This document shows, piece after piece, positions 16,737 to 25,023 of a DNA stretch of 64,000 nucleotides. The stretch's first letter is position 1. Every line of letters starts with the position of its first letter. Source of the stretch: JANWXD01 sp035575135 (GTDB taxonomy: Bacteria > Acidobacteriota > Terriglobia > Bryobacterales > Bryobacteraceae). A program made the translations under genes and the position numbers. Location: assembly GCA_035575135.1 (NCBI GenBank), contig DATLYE010000091.1, positions 3,835-67,834 on the forward strand, read 5' to 3'. Below the pieces are notes generated by a model that saw only the letters and a list, made by a program, of their open reading frames with translations, was not told the origin of the DNA and searched no databases.

Positions 16737-18185
16737 ATGGCGGCGATTCCGGAAGATGCCTTCTTCGCCCCTGTCACGGAGCTGAGCCGGCGGCTCCGTG
16801 ACGAAGAATTCACCGCAGTCGAGCTTACCCGGGCATTCTGCGACCGCCTGGAGAAGTTCGGGCCGCGCTACAACGCTCTTGCGCTCTTGCTCCGCGAGGA
16901 GGCGTTACGGAAAGCCCGCGAAGCCGACGACGAGATCAAACGTGGCCGGTTTCGCGGAGTGCTCCAGGGCATACCTTTCGGCGCCAAAGACCTGCTCAGC
17001 GTGAGAGGAAAGCCGACCACATGGGGTGCGCGGCCCTATGCCGGCCAGGTGTTTGACTACGATGCGACCGTGCTGCGTAAGCTGGATCGCGCGCGCGCCA
17101 TCCTCGCCGCCAAGCTGGCCATGGTGGAACTCGCCGGCGGGGGTGGCTATCGTTATGCTTCCGCTTCTCTGACGGGCCCCGGTCTCAACCCCTGGGATCG
17201 CACGCGCTGGTCGGGAGGTTCTTCGAGCGGTTCGGCTGCGGCGGTGGCTGCCGGACTGGTGCCCTTTGCTTTGGCCTCGGAGACCTGGGGCTCTATTCTG
17301 ACGCCGAGCGCCTATTGCGGTGTAACCGGGCTGCGCCCTACCTACGGATTAGTCAGCCGCTACGGCGCCATGCCCTTGTCGTGGACCATGGATAAGATCG
17401 GACCGATCTGCCGCTCCGCCGACGACTGCGGACACGTGCTGCGGGCGATTTCGGGCGGCGACTCGAATGATCCCAGCTCAGCAGGCAAGACCTTTTATTA
17501 CAACCCGCAGCTTGCCCGCAGGCCCGCGGAGCTGCGTGTCGGCTATGCGCCGGTGGACATCGAAGAGTGGGCCGAGGAGTCCGCGCGTCCCGCCTTCCGC
17601 CAGGCACTCGAAGTGATTCGCGGCCTCGGCGTCAAGATGCTCGAAGTCGAGCTGCCCGATTTGCCCTACGGCCTGGTGGCAGGCACCATCATTTCCGCCG
17701 AAGGATCGGCCGTCTTCGAACCGCTCATTCGCAGCGGGCAAGTCGAGCAGCTGGCCGATCGCAAGCAAATTGCGGGACTCAAAGCCGGGCTGGAGATCAG
17801 CGCGAAAGATTACTTCAAGGCGATGCGCATCCGCCGAGTGGTGATGGAGGAGATGCGCAAGCTCTTCGCCAGTGTGGACGTACTAGTCTCGCCGAGCCGC
17901 TTCGGTCCGGCCACGAAAATCACCGAACCTCTGGACCGTCCTGCGCGCCCCCGGCCGGAACCCAAGCGCCGTGGCCTGCGGGACCTGGGCGCCGCCGGAA
18001 ATCTTGCCGGGCTACCTGCCCTTTCGCTGCCGTGCGGTTTCGCTGGCGGTCTGCCGGTCGCCATTCAGCTCGTCGGCCGGCCGTTCAGCGAGAACAACCT
18101 GATCGCTTTAGGAAGAGCCTTCCAGGATCAGACGGACTGGCACCGCCGCCGTCCCCCCGTGGAACCTTCCACCCCGGACCGGTGA
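16737..18185 (+). CDS. amidase signature (AS) family hydrolase
   Basis: A 482-residue GatA/amidase-family enzyme. The catalytic Lys lies in GIPFGAKDLLSV and the Gly/Ser-rich core is WSGGSSSGSAAAVAAG. The nucleophile loop reads ASETWGSILTPSA, where typical amidases have G-x-D-x-G-x-S-I-R-x-P: Trp replaces a Gly/Ala and Leu replaces the Arg. No GatB or GatC is nearby, so it is not evidently a tRNA amidotransferase subunit. The start ATG at 16737 follows the small Tat gene by 5 bp. Substrate unknown. Confidence 0.85.
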   Translation: MAAIPEDAFFAPVTELSRRLRDEEFTAVELTRAFCDRLEKFGPRYNALALLLREEALRKAREADDEIKRGRFRGVLQGIPFGAKDLLSVRGKPTTWGARPYAGQVFDYDATVLRKLDRARAILAAKLAMVELAGGGGYRYASASLTGPGLNPWDRTRWSGGSSSGSAAAVAAGLVPFALASETWGSILTPSAYCGVTGLRPTYGLVSRYGAMPLSWTMDKIGPICRSADDCGHVLRAISGGDSNDPSSAGKTFYYNPQLARRPAELRVGYAPVDIEEWAEESARPAFRQALEVIRGLGVKMLEVELPDLPYGLVAGTIISAEGSAVFEPLIRSGQVEQLADRKQIAGLKAGLEISAKDYFKAMRIRRVVMEEMRKLFASVDVLVSPSRFGPATKITEPLDRPARPRPEPKRRGLRDLGAAGNLAGLPALSLPCGFAGGLPVAIQLVGRPFSENNLIALGRAFQDQTDWHRRRPPVEPSTPDR

Positions 18186-18213
18186 TCTGCACCGCCGCGG
18201 CGCAGCCGGAAAC

Positions 18214-20649
18214 TCACGATCCCGTGCCTCGCAGCATCCAGGCCTGGAACAGCGGACCGGCGCCTTGCTTGGGGTGGGCCTGGAACTTCACGGTCACTTT
18301 GTCTTTGCCCTGGGTCAGAGCGCGCGGGATGGCGTAGCGGACCTCGAAAAACTCACCGGGCTTTTCTCGCTTGAGTGTCTGGGAACCGATTCTGGTTTCC
18401 TCGACCAAGATGTCAAAACTCCGTCCGCCGTGGCCGCCCCAGTACCGGCAAACCAGTTCCATGGGCTGGCCCGGCTCCACCTTCATCTCGAAGGAGAACC
18501 ATCCTCCGGGCGCTGCCTGCCGGTACCGCCGCAGGCCCATCTCTTCGGAGGAACTGCGCTGGCCGCGAAAGTTGTGCTCACGTTCGTCACGGATCCGGCC
18601 AGGGTTGAAGACGTCGGTCAGCCGGTCTGCCCACGTTCGAGTCCGGCGTCCGTCCTGCTCGAATTCAGCCACGGTCTTCTTCCAGGCTTCCGGGGTGAAG
18701 TAGTGCCAGTAGACGGTGTAGCGCTGGTCCCAAAGATCGTAGAAAGGAGCCAGTTCCGGAGCGGCGGTTCCGCTGCTACCCAAGCCGCGGAACAGTTCCC
18801 GCCGGGCGGCAGCGAACCGCAGCTGTCCGGGAATCCGGCGGAACCACTTCTCGGGGTCGCGTTCGGGCGCCACGATCACCGGCACCTCACCTGCCGGCAG
18901 GCCGTCGTAGTCGAGCTGCCCCTTGCCATAGGGAATGGGCGGCTCCATGCTCTCCTTACCGAGGGCCCCGGCCAGCAGGACCGGACCATAGAGGACGGCA
19001 ACCCGGTTGGGGTCGCCGGGAAGGCTCTCCAGATGCAAGCGCATCGGGAAAACCACTTCGACGACGTCGCCAATCTTCCATTCACGGGTGAGCACTGCGT
19101 AGCCGCCGGGCTTGCTGGGGGCGCCGACGCGCCGGCCATTGACCGAGATTCGCAGCGCAGCTGGGGCCCACCACGGATGACGAACGCGAAGGGCTGCCCG
19201 CACCGGTTGGGCTGCTTCGAACCGAAAGCGGGTCATGGGCTGCTCGGGGTAATTAGTCTCCTGGCGAATCTTGAGCCCTTTCTCCCGCCAGTCCAGCTCG
19301 GAAGCGATAAACAGGTTCACATACAGTCCCTCATCGTCGTAAAAGTAAATACTGTCCCCGTATTTTGCGTGATTCTCGAAACCCGTCCCCGTGCAACACC
19401 AGAAAGATTCGTACGGCGTATTGAATACTTTAAAGTGGCCAGGCTTGAGCGAGCACAGATAGATCATCATGCCGGTTTCTTTGTGCTGAGAGGCGAGAAT
19501 GTGGTTGTACAACGCACGCTCATAAAAATCCGCAATCGCCGCTGATGGCTCCCAGGCGAACAGGTGGCGAGTAAGCTTGAGCATGTTATAGGTGTTGCAG
19601 GTCTCCGCCGTACGGCTGGTGAGGTTTTCTGCAAACCGGTCCGGCGCGAAGAATCGTTCGTTCTCGCCATGCCCTCCGTTGACGAAGGAGCGTTCGTAAA
19701 CCACCTTTTCCCAGAAAAAGCGCGCCAGGGTGCGGAGCCGGTCCTCCGCCGTGAGGGCGTACAAGCGTGCCGCGCCGATGACCTTCGGAATCTGCGTGTT
19801 GCCGTGCAGCCCGGTGAGAATATCCTTGCGGTCGGCCAGGGGATCCAGAATGGCGCGGTGGTAGAACCGTTGGGCCAGCTTCAGATACCTGGGGTCAGCC
19901 GTGAGGGCGTAAACGTCCGCCAGAGTTTCCAGCATGCCCCCGTGTTCGGTGGCGAGCATGCGCTGCATCTGCTCGTCGGTCAGCTTGTCGGTGAGCTCGA
20001 GGGCCCAGTCGGAGAGCCGCACCAGGATCTCCAGCGCCTTGCCGTTACCGCACAGCAGATATGCGTCTCGCAGTCCGGCCATCAGCTTGTGAGTCGTGTA
20101 CCAGGGGACCCAGATGCCGTTCAGGTTGAAGGGTTCGGATTTGATCTGGCCCGCACGAATCTCCTGCCACAGCCGGTCGGCTTCGGGAAAGCCGCCTACG
20201 AACCCTGTGCCTTTGGCCTGTTGTGCCAGCGCCAGTTCGTCCACGATGTAGTTGGCCCGCTCGAGCAATCTGCGGTCTTGCGTGGACGCGTACATCAGGG
20301 CCAGGGCGCTCAGGTAGTGCCCCAGCGTGTGACCGGAAATCGTTTGCGCCTCCCAGCCCGTGTACTCCGGCGCTTTGGGCTCGAGGCCGGAGAATTTTCG
20401 AAACCGGGAAAGGAGGCGGTCGGGATCCAGATCGAGAAGATACTTCTTGTCCAGCTCCTGGGCATGCCGGAACGGCCCTTCCAGCAGTCGAACCCTTGTG
20501 AGATCGAAAGCCCAGGCCTTGATCGCCCCTTTGGGCTGCACCTTCCATTCCGGTCTGGAATCCACCAGCGCATCCGCGCGGGCCGGCGGGGCCGGGCACC
20601 ACAAGATCACAATCAGGCACGCGCACGTCCTCAGGTGTAGACGGGTCAT
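18214..20649 (-). CDS. secreted GH127 beta-L-arabinofuranosidase-like glycoside hydrolase
   Basis: An 811-residue exported enzyme. Residues 1-25 form a signal peptide (RTCACLIVILWCPAPPARA). The (alpha/alpha) barrel carries GH127/DUF1680 motifs: GHTLGHYLSALALMYAST, WVPWYTTHKLMAGLRDAYLL, and the zinc/nucleophile sites of HypBA1-type enzymes, Glu-x-Cys in TAETCNTYNMLKL and the Cys pair in SFWCCTGTGFENHAKYGDS. The C-terminal part continues with beta-sandwich-like sequence to about residue 810. It would cleave arabinofuranosyl linkages in plant or microbial glycans. The ATG at 20649 has GGAG 8 nt upstream; longer in-frame extension has no signal peptide and crosses the next gene. Confidence 0.88.
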   Translation of the reverse strand: MTRLHLRTCACLIVILWCPAPPARADALVDSRPEWKVQPKGAIKAWAFDLTRVRLLEGPFRHAQELDKKYLLDLDPDRLLSRFRKFSGLEPKAPEYTGWEAQTISGHTLGHYLSALALMYASTQDRRLLERANYIVDELALAQQAKGTGFVGGFPEADRLWQEIRAGQIKSEPFNLNGIWVPWYTTHKLMAGLRDAYLLCGNGKALEILVRLSDWALELTDKLTDEQMQRMLATEHGGMLETLADVYALTADPRYLKLAQRFYHRAILDPLADRKDILTGLHGNTQIPKVIGAARLYALTAEDRLRTLARFFWEKVVYERSFVNGGHGENERFFAPDRFAENLTSRTAETCNTYNMLKLTRHLFAWEPSAAIADFYERALYNHILASQHKETGMMIYLCSLKPGHFKVFNTPYESFWCCTGTGFENHAKYGDSIYFYDDEGLYVNLFIASELDWREKGLKIRQETNYPEQPMTRFRFEAAQPVRAALRVRHPWWAPAALRISVNGRRVGAPSKPGGYAVLTREWKIGDVVEVVFPMRLHLESLPGDPNRVAVLYGPVLLAGALGKESMEPPIPYGKGQLDYDGLPAGEVPVIVAPERDPEKWFRRIPGQLRFAAARRELFRGLGSSGTAAPELAPFYDLWDQRYTVYWHYFTPEAWKKTVAEFEQDGRRTRTWADRLTDVFNPGRIRDEREHNFRGQRSSSEEMGLRRYRQAAPGGWFSFEMKVEPGQPMELVCRYWGGHGGRSFDILVEETRIGSQTLKREKPGEFFEVRYAIPRALTQGKDKVTVKFQAHPKQGAGPLFQAWMLRGTGS

Positions 20650-20837
20650 GGCATCGGCTCCATGAGAACCTAGACTACATCCGTCGGGGTACCGGTCGGC
20701 AAGCGAACCCGATGGGGTGACCGCGGGCAGGCCAGCAAGGACGGCAGCGAGACGTTCTGCGCCGGACGCGCGGTCGGGAGGCGGGGAGAGATTCTGGAAG
20801 TCGTTCGGGGTCGGTCGGGTGATGCAGCAAACAAGCC

Positions 20838-21575
20838 TTACTGGGAGCTCGGGAGTTCCTGTACAAAATGTCCCTCTCGGAACCACGGCGTCTGCTGAAA
20901 TTCGAAGGTGCGCGCACGGAGCGTCTCGAGGTGGGCGGGGGCGGCGATGATAAGAAACGCCCGGGCCCGCTTGCGTCGGAATTTGAACGCCCACACGTGT
21001 TCACACTCCAGAGAGCGTAACAGCTCGACACGTCGCTCGATCAAGACTCGCAATCCTCCCTTTTCCCGGGTCTGGTGCTGATAAATTACCAGGCTCTGCC
21101 CGCGGCGATAGTAAGGTGCGATTTCTTCGGCGCAGACATACTTGGCGCCCCTCGAGCCCAGCTTTTCAGCCGGCTTCTCGGTGAGGCCGTTGTCGGGATC
21201 CATGAACACGAGTTGGGCGGGAGCCAGGGTTTCGAAAGCTTCGGCATTCCATGCGGCCCTCCGTTCGGCGCGTTCCCGCCGGTCGCGCGAGGACAACGGG
21301 CGCGAAAAATAGATCGTGTTCGGAGGCAGGATGCCCGCCTGCTCCACAGCCGCGACCGACCTTCGCCCGCTGTTCACCAGGTTCTGAAGGGCCAGGTAGA
21401 GCGGCTCGTCGCAGTGACGAAGGTGGGAGTAATCGGTAAATTTGCCGTCGGAGTTCTGCTCCTCGTCGGCGTTCAGATACCAGTGGACACCGAGCCTGAG
21501 GTCGTCCCCGGCCAGTGCTTTCAGCAGCGCGTATTTGGCGAAATCACCCACATCGCCAACGTACCGGTTTTGCAC
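20838..21575 (-). CDS. conserved hypothetical protein
   Basis: A 245-residue soluble protein starting MQNRYVGDVGDFAKYALLKA, a start I associate with a widespread unnamed family; the motif VFMDPDNGLT in the middle is likely functional, and the C-terminal half (YQHQTREKGGLRVLIERR) is basic. No domain name can be assigned. GTG start at 21575. It stands alone between the GH127 gene and the CarH-like regulator. Confidence 0.75.
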   Translation of the reverse strand: MQNRYVGDVGDFAKYALLKALAGDDLRLGVHWYLNADEEQNSDGKFTDYSHLRHCDEPLYLALQNLVNSGRRSVAAVEQAGILPPNTIYFSRPLSSRDRRERAERRAAWNAEAFETLAPAQLVFMDPDNGLTEKPAEKLGSRGAKYVCAEEIAPYYRRGQSLVIYQHQTREKGGLRVLIERRVELLRSLECEHVWAFKFRRKRARAFLIIAAPAHLETLRARTFEFQQTPWFREGHFVQELPSSQ

Positions 21576-21581
21576 GGAAAG

Positions 21582-21587
21582 ATGCTA
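21582..21587 (-). promoter_or_regulatory. -10-like element, leaderless start
   Basis: TAGCAT on the minus strand ends 6 nt before the GTG at 21575, with no ribosome binding site in between. Confidence 0.3.
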
Positions 21588-21718
21588 CCACAGCCGCGTC
21601 GAGCGGCTAAGCGGAACCCTGGCTCAGACCCGATGTGGTCACCGGCCCTGCGCGTCAAGATGCGTGGGGTTATCGTGTTGCTGCGACTGGTCGCGGCGGC
21701 CCGGGAAGGACTGAGCGG

Positions 21719-22621
21719 TCACGGTAGCAAGTCCGCGAGATCGCGCAAAGGTCGGCGGTGAGGCCATAGCAGGGCGCCCGCCGCCGTCATGTGCGGATCC
21801 CGCGCGGGCACACCCTGCCCGCCGAGAATCCAGCGGGTCCGGTCTGCGCGCCGCCGAACCAACTCGGCGAGGGCGTCGCGGTGCTGTTGGTAAAGGCTCG
21901 GCAAGGTCACCGACAAAACGACGACGCGTGGCTGAAGGGCTTCGCAGGCCCGGTCCAAATCCTCGACCGGCAAGGCCGGCCCCAAATGGACCACGCGATA
22001 GCCTTGGCGCGCCAATTCGTAGCCGACGATGAGCAAACCCAGCTGGTGCCGCTCATCCGGGAAACACGCGGTCACCGCGGCGGAGGCCCCGTCCGGGGCC
22101 TGCGCGGCTTCCATCAACTGCCGCAGACGGTGGACGAAGGCCTCGCTGGCCAGGTGCTCGCTGGCAACACTGCACTGGCCCGCCGCCCACAGCTCGCCGA
22201 TTTGTCGCGCGGCGGGTTCGAGTACCCCACCGATGGCTACATCGGGAGAGACGCGGGCGAAGGTTGCATCGAGGAGTTGCCGCAACCGCATGGCGTCGAC
22301 CGCCCTCACAGCTTCCAAGATACTGCCGCGCAAGCGCTCGAGTTCTGCAAGGGTAGCGTCATCGGCGGAAGCCAGCGGCTCGCTTGGAGCGCGCAGCAGT
22401 TGGCGCCGGCCGAGGGCGGCGATTTCGCCGATGGTGCGGCCTTGGGCCAGCAGCTCGCGCACGCGGCGGAGCAGGCGTAAGTCTTCTTCAGTGTACAACC
22501 TGTGACCCCCGGGCCCGCGCACTGGTTGCAGCAGGCCATAGCGGCGCTCCCAGGCGCGAAGCAGCTCGCCCGAGAAGCCGGTTAGGCGGCGGACGGTGGC
22601 CAATTTGTAGACCTGGCCCAC
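21719..22621 (-). CDS. MerR-type regulator with cobalamin-binding domain (CarH/LitR-like)
   Basis: A 300-residue regulator. Residues 1-70 are a MerR helix-turn-helix (YKLATVRRLTGFSGELLRAW, RYGLLQP, GGHRLYTEEDLRLLRRV). The middle helical bundle has the CarH capping pattern (ELWAAGQCSVASEHLASEAF: Trp and Glu-His). The C-terminal B12 domain has ACFPDERHQLGLLIVGYELA with the cobalt-ligand His region and GYRVVHLGPALPVEDLDRAC. CarH/LitR proteins sense light through adenosylcobalamin and repress genes in the dark. It is divergent from the fasciclin gene with only 51 bp between, so it may control it. Confidence 0.85.
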   Translation of the reverse strand: MGQVYKLATVRRLTGFSGELLRAWERRYGLLQPVRGPGGHRLYTEEDLRLLRRVRELLAQGRTIGEIAALGRRQLLRAPSEPLASADDATLAELERLRGSILEAVRAVDAMRLRQLLDATFARVSPDVAIGGVLEPAARQIGELWAAGQCSVASEHLASEAFVHRLRQLMEAAQAPDGASAAVTACFPDERHQLGLLIVGYELARQGYRVVHLGPALPVEDLDRACEALQPRVVVLSVTLPSLYQQHRDALAELVRRRADRTRWILGGQGVPARDPHMTAAGALLWPHRRPLRDLADLLP

Positions 22622-22629
22622 TAGAGATG

Positions 22630-22635
22630 AGTGTA
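22630..22635 (-). promoter_or_regulatory. -10 element of the CarH-like gene
   Basis: TACACT on the minus strand lies 8 nt before the GTG at 22621; no Shine-Dalgarno sequence is visible. The divergent fasciclin promoter must lie in or beside the same 51 bp. Confidence 0.35.
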
Positions 22636-22672
22636 GCGTGGTGTCCTGAGTCTGAAGGAGGATCCCAATTCC

Positions 22673-23170
22673 ATGTCCATCCGTTTAATGGCAATTGCCG
22701 CGACATTGGCTTTGCCTGGCATTCAGCTTTCGGCTGCTGCTCCCGCCGGAGCGCCCGGAACGGCCGACATTGTCAGCACGGCGGTCGCGGCCGGTCAGTT
22801 CAAGACACTCGCGAAAGCGCTCGAGGCCGCCGGTTTGGTGGACGCCTTGAAAGGTCCCGGACCGTACACGGTGTTCGCACCCACCGACGAGGCCTTCGCC
22901 AAGCTGCCCGCCGGCACCTTGGAAGATCTGCTCAAGCCGGAAAATAAGGAAAAGCTCCGCGGGGTGCTGACGTATCATGTCGTCAGCGGCAAAGTGATGT
23001 CGTCGCAGGTCGTCAAATTGCGTTCGGCAAAAACGCTCAACGGCCAGAGCGTTAGCATTCGCACGCGCGACGGCAAGGTTTTCGTCGACAATGCGACCGT
23101 CGTGAAGCCCGACATCGAGACCTCGAACGGGGTTATTCACGTCATTGATGCCGTGATCTTGCCCAAGTAG
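22673..23170 (+). CDS. secreted fasciclin (FAS1) domain protein
   Basis: A 165-residue protein: a signal peptide (residues 1-22, IAATLALPGIQLSAAAPA) and one FAS1 domain with the H1/H2-type motifs GPYTVFAPTDEAFAKLPAG, KLRGVLTYHVVSGKVMSSQ and ETSNGVIHVIDAVILPK. FAS1 proteins of this size are periplasmic or extracellular and mediate adhesion. GAAGGAGG precedes the ATG. It is divergent from the CarH-like gene and followed by a strong terminator. Confidence 0.92.
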   Translation: MSIRLMAIAATLALPGIQLSAAAPAGAPGTADIVSTAVAAGQFKTLAKALEAAGLVDALKGPGPYTVFAPTDEAFAKLPAGTLEDLLKPENKEKLRGVLTYHVVSGKVMSSQVVKLRSAKTLNGQSVSIRTRDGKVFVDNATVVKPDIETSNGVIHVIDAVILPK

Positions 23171-23187
23171 GGGAAACTCGCCCCGGC

Positions 23188-23215
23188 GGCCGGCGGACGC
23201 CCGCCGGCCTTTTTT
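23188..23215 (+). terminator. intrinsic terminator after the fasciclin gene
   Basis: GGCCGGCGG (23188-23196) and CCGCCGGCC (23201-23209) form a 9-bp stem with a 4-nt loop, followed by six T, 17 bp after the stop. Confidence 0.9.
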
Positions 23216-23245
23216 CTAGCTCGAAGCATTCCCGAGGGCGGGCGT

Positions 23246-23568
23246 TTAGAAGCCTGGCCGGGCGGCGCGGATCGTGATGGCGTTCCCGTAGGCTGCGGTT
23301 TCGAGCGGAACCCGCACGCCCTCCGCCCGGCAGTTGAAGTTGTTGGCCGTGGCGGCCAATTCTTGACAGATCTGCGCCGCCCTCTCCGGATCGGCCAGCT
23401 CACGATCTTGTCGAAGGCGATGTTTAGGTAGCAGAGCGTTACGCGATCGTAGCGGTAAGGCGTGCCGTTGAGTGTAAAGGTGCCCCTGGCCTTCGGTGTG
23501 CGTGCCGCCGACCTAAACGGCGCGATCGAGTCGAAGCTGAGCTGGCGTGCCGTGTGTGTGGAGGCAGT
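23246..23568 (-). pseudogene. frameshifted gene remnant, unknown family
   Basis: On the minus strand a protein-like frame (THTARQLSFDSIAPFRSAAR, TFTLNGTPYRYDRVTLCYLN, IAFDKIV) runs to about 23400, where a single-base loss moves the reading to a second frame (ELADPERAAQICQELAATAN, NFNCRAEGVRVPLETAAYGN, AITIRAARPGF, stop at 23246). Together they look like one C-terminal part of about 107 residues. A stop closes the frame upstream at 23569-23571. No family is recognised. Confidence 0.5.
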
Positions 23569-23578
23569 TTAAATATGG

Positions 23579-23690
23579 CTAGTCGGCGGCGACGAACTTG
23601 GGGGAGTCAATCGGCTGGAGGTTCTGGTAGGCGAGAGCGAAGGTGAGGATGATACTTGGGAAGTCGCCGTCAAGGAGGACTGTCGAACTG
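23579..23690 (-). other. possible second gene fragment
   Basis: The minus frame encodes VLLDGDFPSIILTFALAYQN followed by LQPIDSPKFVAAD and a stop, protein-like but without a start of its own outside the toxin-like gene. It may be another piece of the decayed gene at 23246-23568. The rest of the 475 bp between the fasciclin terminator and the toxin-like gene holds nothing else I can support. Confidence 0.25.
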
Positions 23691-24071
23691 TTAAGTCTTG
23701 GTCCGAAATTTGCGGACGCGGATTCGCTCCCGGTCGATGATGACCAGGCTTCCCGGCAAATCTTCATCGGCCACGTTCTCCAGGAGCCGTTCGAGGGCCT
23801 GTTGAGTTTGCTCCACCGTGGTGGGCCACACTCGCAGGCGAATCACCCCGGCGTGGCTGCCCAAGGGGTACATGCGCGCATCGGCGAAATCCTCGTCGAA
23901 CGTGATAACGATGGCCCGTTCCTGCTGTGCCCATTGGAAAATACGCTCGTCAGCGGCGCCGGCGAGCCCCACCTCGCTTGCATGCAGCACCCGCCACTCG
24001 GGGCGTCGAAGCCGGAGAAACTGCCCCACCAACCGCGGGACATTCTGGTCCAGCAAGACCGTCAGGTTCAA
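23691..24071 (-). CDS. DUF5615 family PIN-like toxin
   Basis: A 126-residue protein with the acidic motifs of PIN-like DUF5615 proteins: TVLLDQNVPRLVGQFLR at the N-terminus, HASEVGLAGAADERIFQWAQ, and AIVITFDEDFADARMY. It is probably a ribonuclease-type toxin. It starts with TTG overlapping the stop of the DUF433 gene (TTGA), so the pair is translationally coupled, the standard DUF433-DUF5615 order. Confidence 0.85.
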   Translation of the reverse strand: MNLTVLLDQNVPRLVGQFLRLRRPEWRVLHASEVGLAGAADERIFQWAQQERAIVITFDEDFADARMYPLGSHAGVIRLRVWPTTVEQTQQALERLLENVADEDLPGSLVIIDRERIRVRKFRTKT

Positions 24072-24283
24072 CGGGGCACCACCTGCTCTTCATCAATAAC
24101 GTGGGCGGCGTATTCCAGAGCGGCCACGACGTCTTCGCGCGTCAGCTCGGGGTAGCTTTCGAGGATTCGGTCCAGCGTGTAACCACCGGCGATCATGCCC
24201 AGAATGTTGCGCACCAGGATGCGCGTTCCCCGGATCACCGGCTTGCCTCCGCAAATGGCGGGATTTACCTCGATGCGGTTCAT
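24068..24283 (-). CDS. DUF433 family antitoxin
   Basis: A 71-residue protein with the DUF433 signature EVNPAICGGKPVIRGTRILV and a helix-turn-helix-like LDRILESYPELTREDVVAAL. DUF433 proteins are antitoxins for DUF5615/PIN-like partners and likely autorepress. It overlaps the 90-residue ORF upstream and the toxin downstream by 4 bp each. Confidence 0.88.
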   Translation of the reverse strand: MNRIEVNPAICGGKPVIRGTRILVRNILGMIAGGYTLDRILESYPELTREDVVAALEYAAHVIDEEQVVPR

Positions 24284-24552
24284 GACCTAACTGTACCGTA
24301 TTCTGCACCCAAGAGCCGCATCGTCACCACCAACCGCTCGCCGCGGAAATTCGTTCCTACGCTGGTGATGTCGAGCCCGATGGGCTGGCTCGGCTGGATG
24401 GCGGGCAGCTCGTTGCCGTCGATTGAGTTGGCAGGCCACGCACGAGGAGCTAACTTATAAGCCACGTCCCGGTAAAGAACGTGCGATACATCGCCCGGCA
24501 ATCGGAAGACCCAATCGCGCCCCGCCAGCCTCGGCCATGGTAACGGGAGCAC
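24280..24552 (-). CDS. hypothetical protein upstream of the DUF433/DUF5615 pair
   Basis: A 90-residue frame with plausible protein content (RDWVFRLPGDVSHVLYRDVA, GLDITSVGTNFRGERLVVTM) that ends in an ATGA overlap with the DUF433 gene. GTG start at 24552; the ribosome site is poor (GGAG only 2 nt away). It has no recognised domain and may be the C-terminal remnant of a longer gene. The 257 bp up to tRNA-Pro hold no other supported feature. Confidence 0.4.
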   Translation of the reverse strand: MLPLPWPRLAGRDWVFRLPGDVSHVLYRDVAYKLAPRAWPANSIDGNELPAIQPSQPIGLDITSVGTNFRGERLVVTMRLLGAEYGTVRS

Positions 24553-24809
24553 AACTCCTATGGGGCAGCCATAGTGAGATCACCGCTGTAGAGCGGAGGG
24601 TCCGGAACGGTGCATTCCCGCTCGGGGACGAAAGGCCAATATCAGGCCTCTCCTGGAGCGATCCTTTGCTGAGCTTCGCGGGCCGCCCCCGTCAAGAGCG
24701 GAGGTCGTGCCTGGTAGAGGCCAAATTGGGTTGTCCAGAGGTCCCTCCAGGTGTGGCCCGTGGTATGACCTTACGCAGACGGGTGCTCGGTCTAACCCAC
24801 TGCAAATAA

Positions 24810-24886
24810 TGGTCGGGGCGGCCCGATTTGAACGGGCGACCCCCTGCGCCCAAGGCAGGTGCGCTACCAGGCTGCGCCACGCCCCG
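24810..24886 (-). tRNA. tRNA-Pro (anticodon UGG)
   Basis: Read on the minus strand, acceptor CGGGGCG (24886-24880) pairs with CGCCCCG (24820-24814). The anticodon loop is CTTGGGC (anticodon TGG), the T loop is TTCAAAT, and CCA is encoded (24812-24810). Confidence 0.95.
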
Positions 24887-25023
24887 ACAGACTTCGCTTC
24901 TTTGATTCTAAACCATTGCCCCACGCACCCTGCTGCGCAGGGTCTCGCAACCGGCACTTGCAGGTCAGCTTGACTGCGCGCCCCCGGGGTGCGGGTCTTG
25001 CTTTCCGCTTCATAGCGCCAAAC

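Noticed and set aside
20650..20994. 115-residue N-terminal extension of the GH127 protein
   Set aside because: It would overlap the neighbouring gene and bury the signal peptide that begins at 20649.
24580..24957. 125-codon minus ORF across tRNA-Pro
   Set aside because: It is read through the tRNA and has no protein-like composition.
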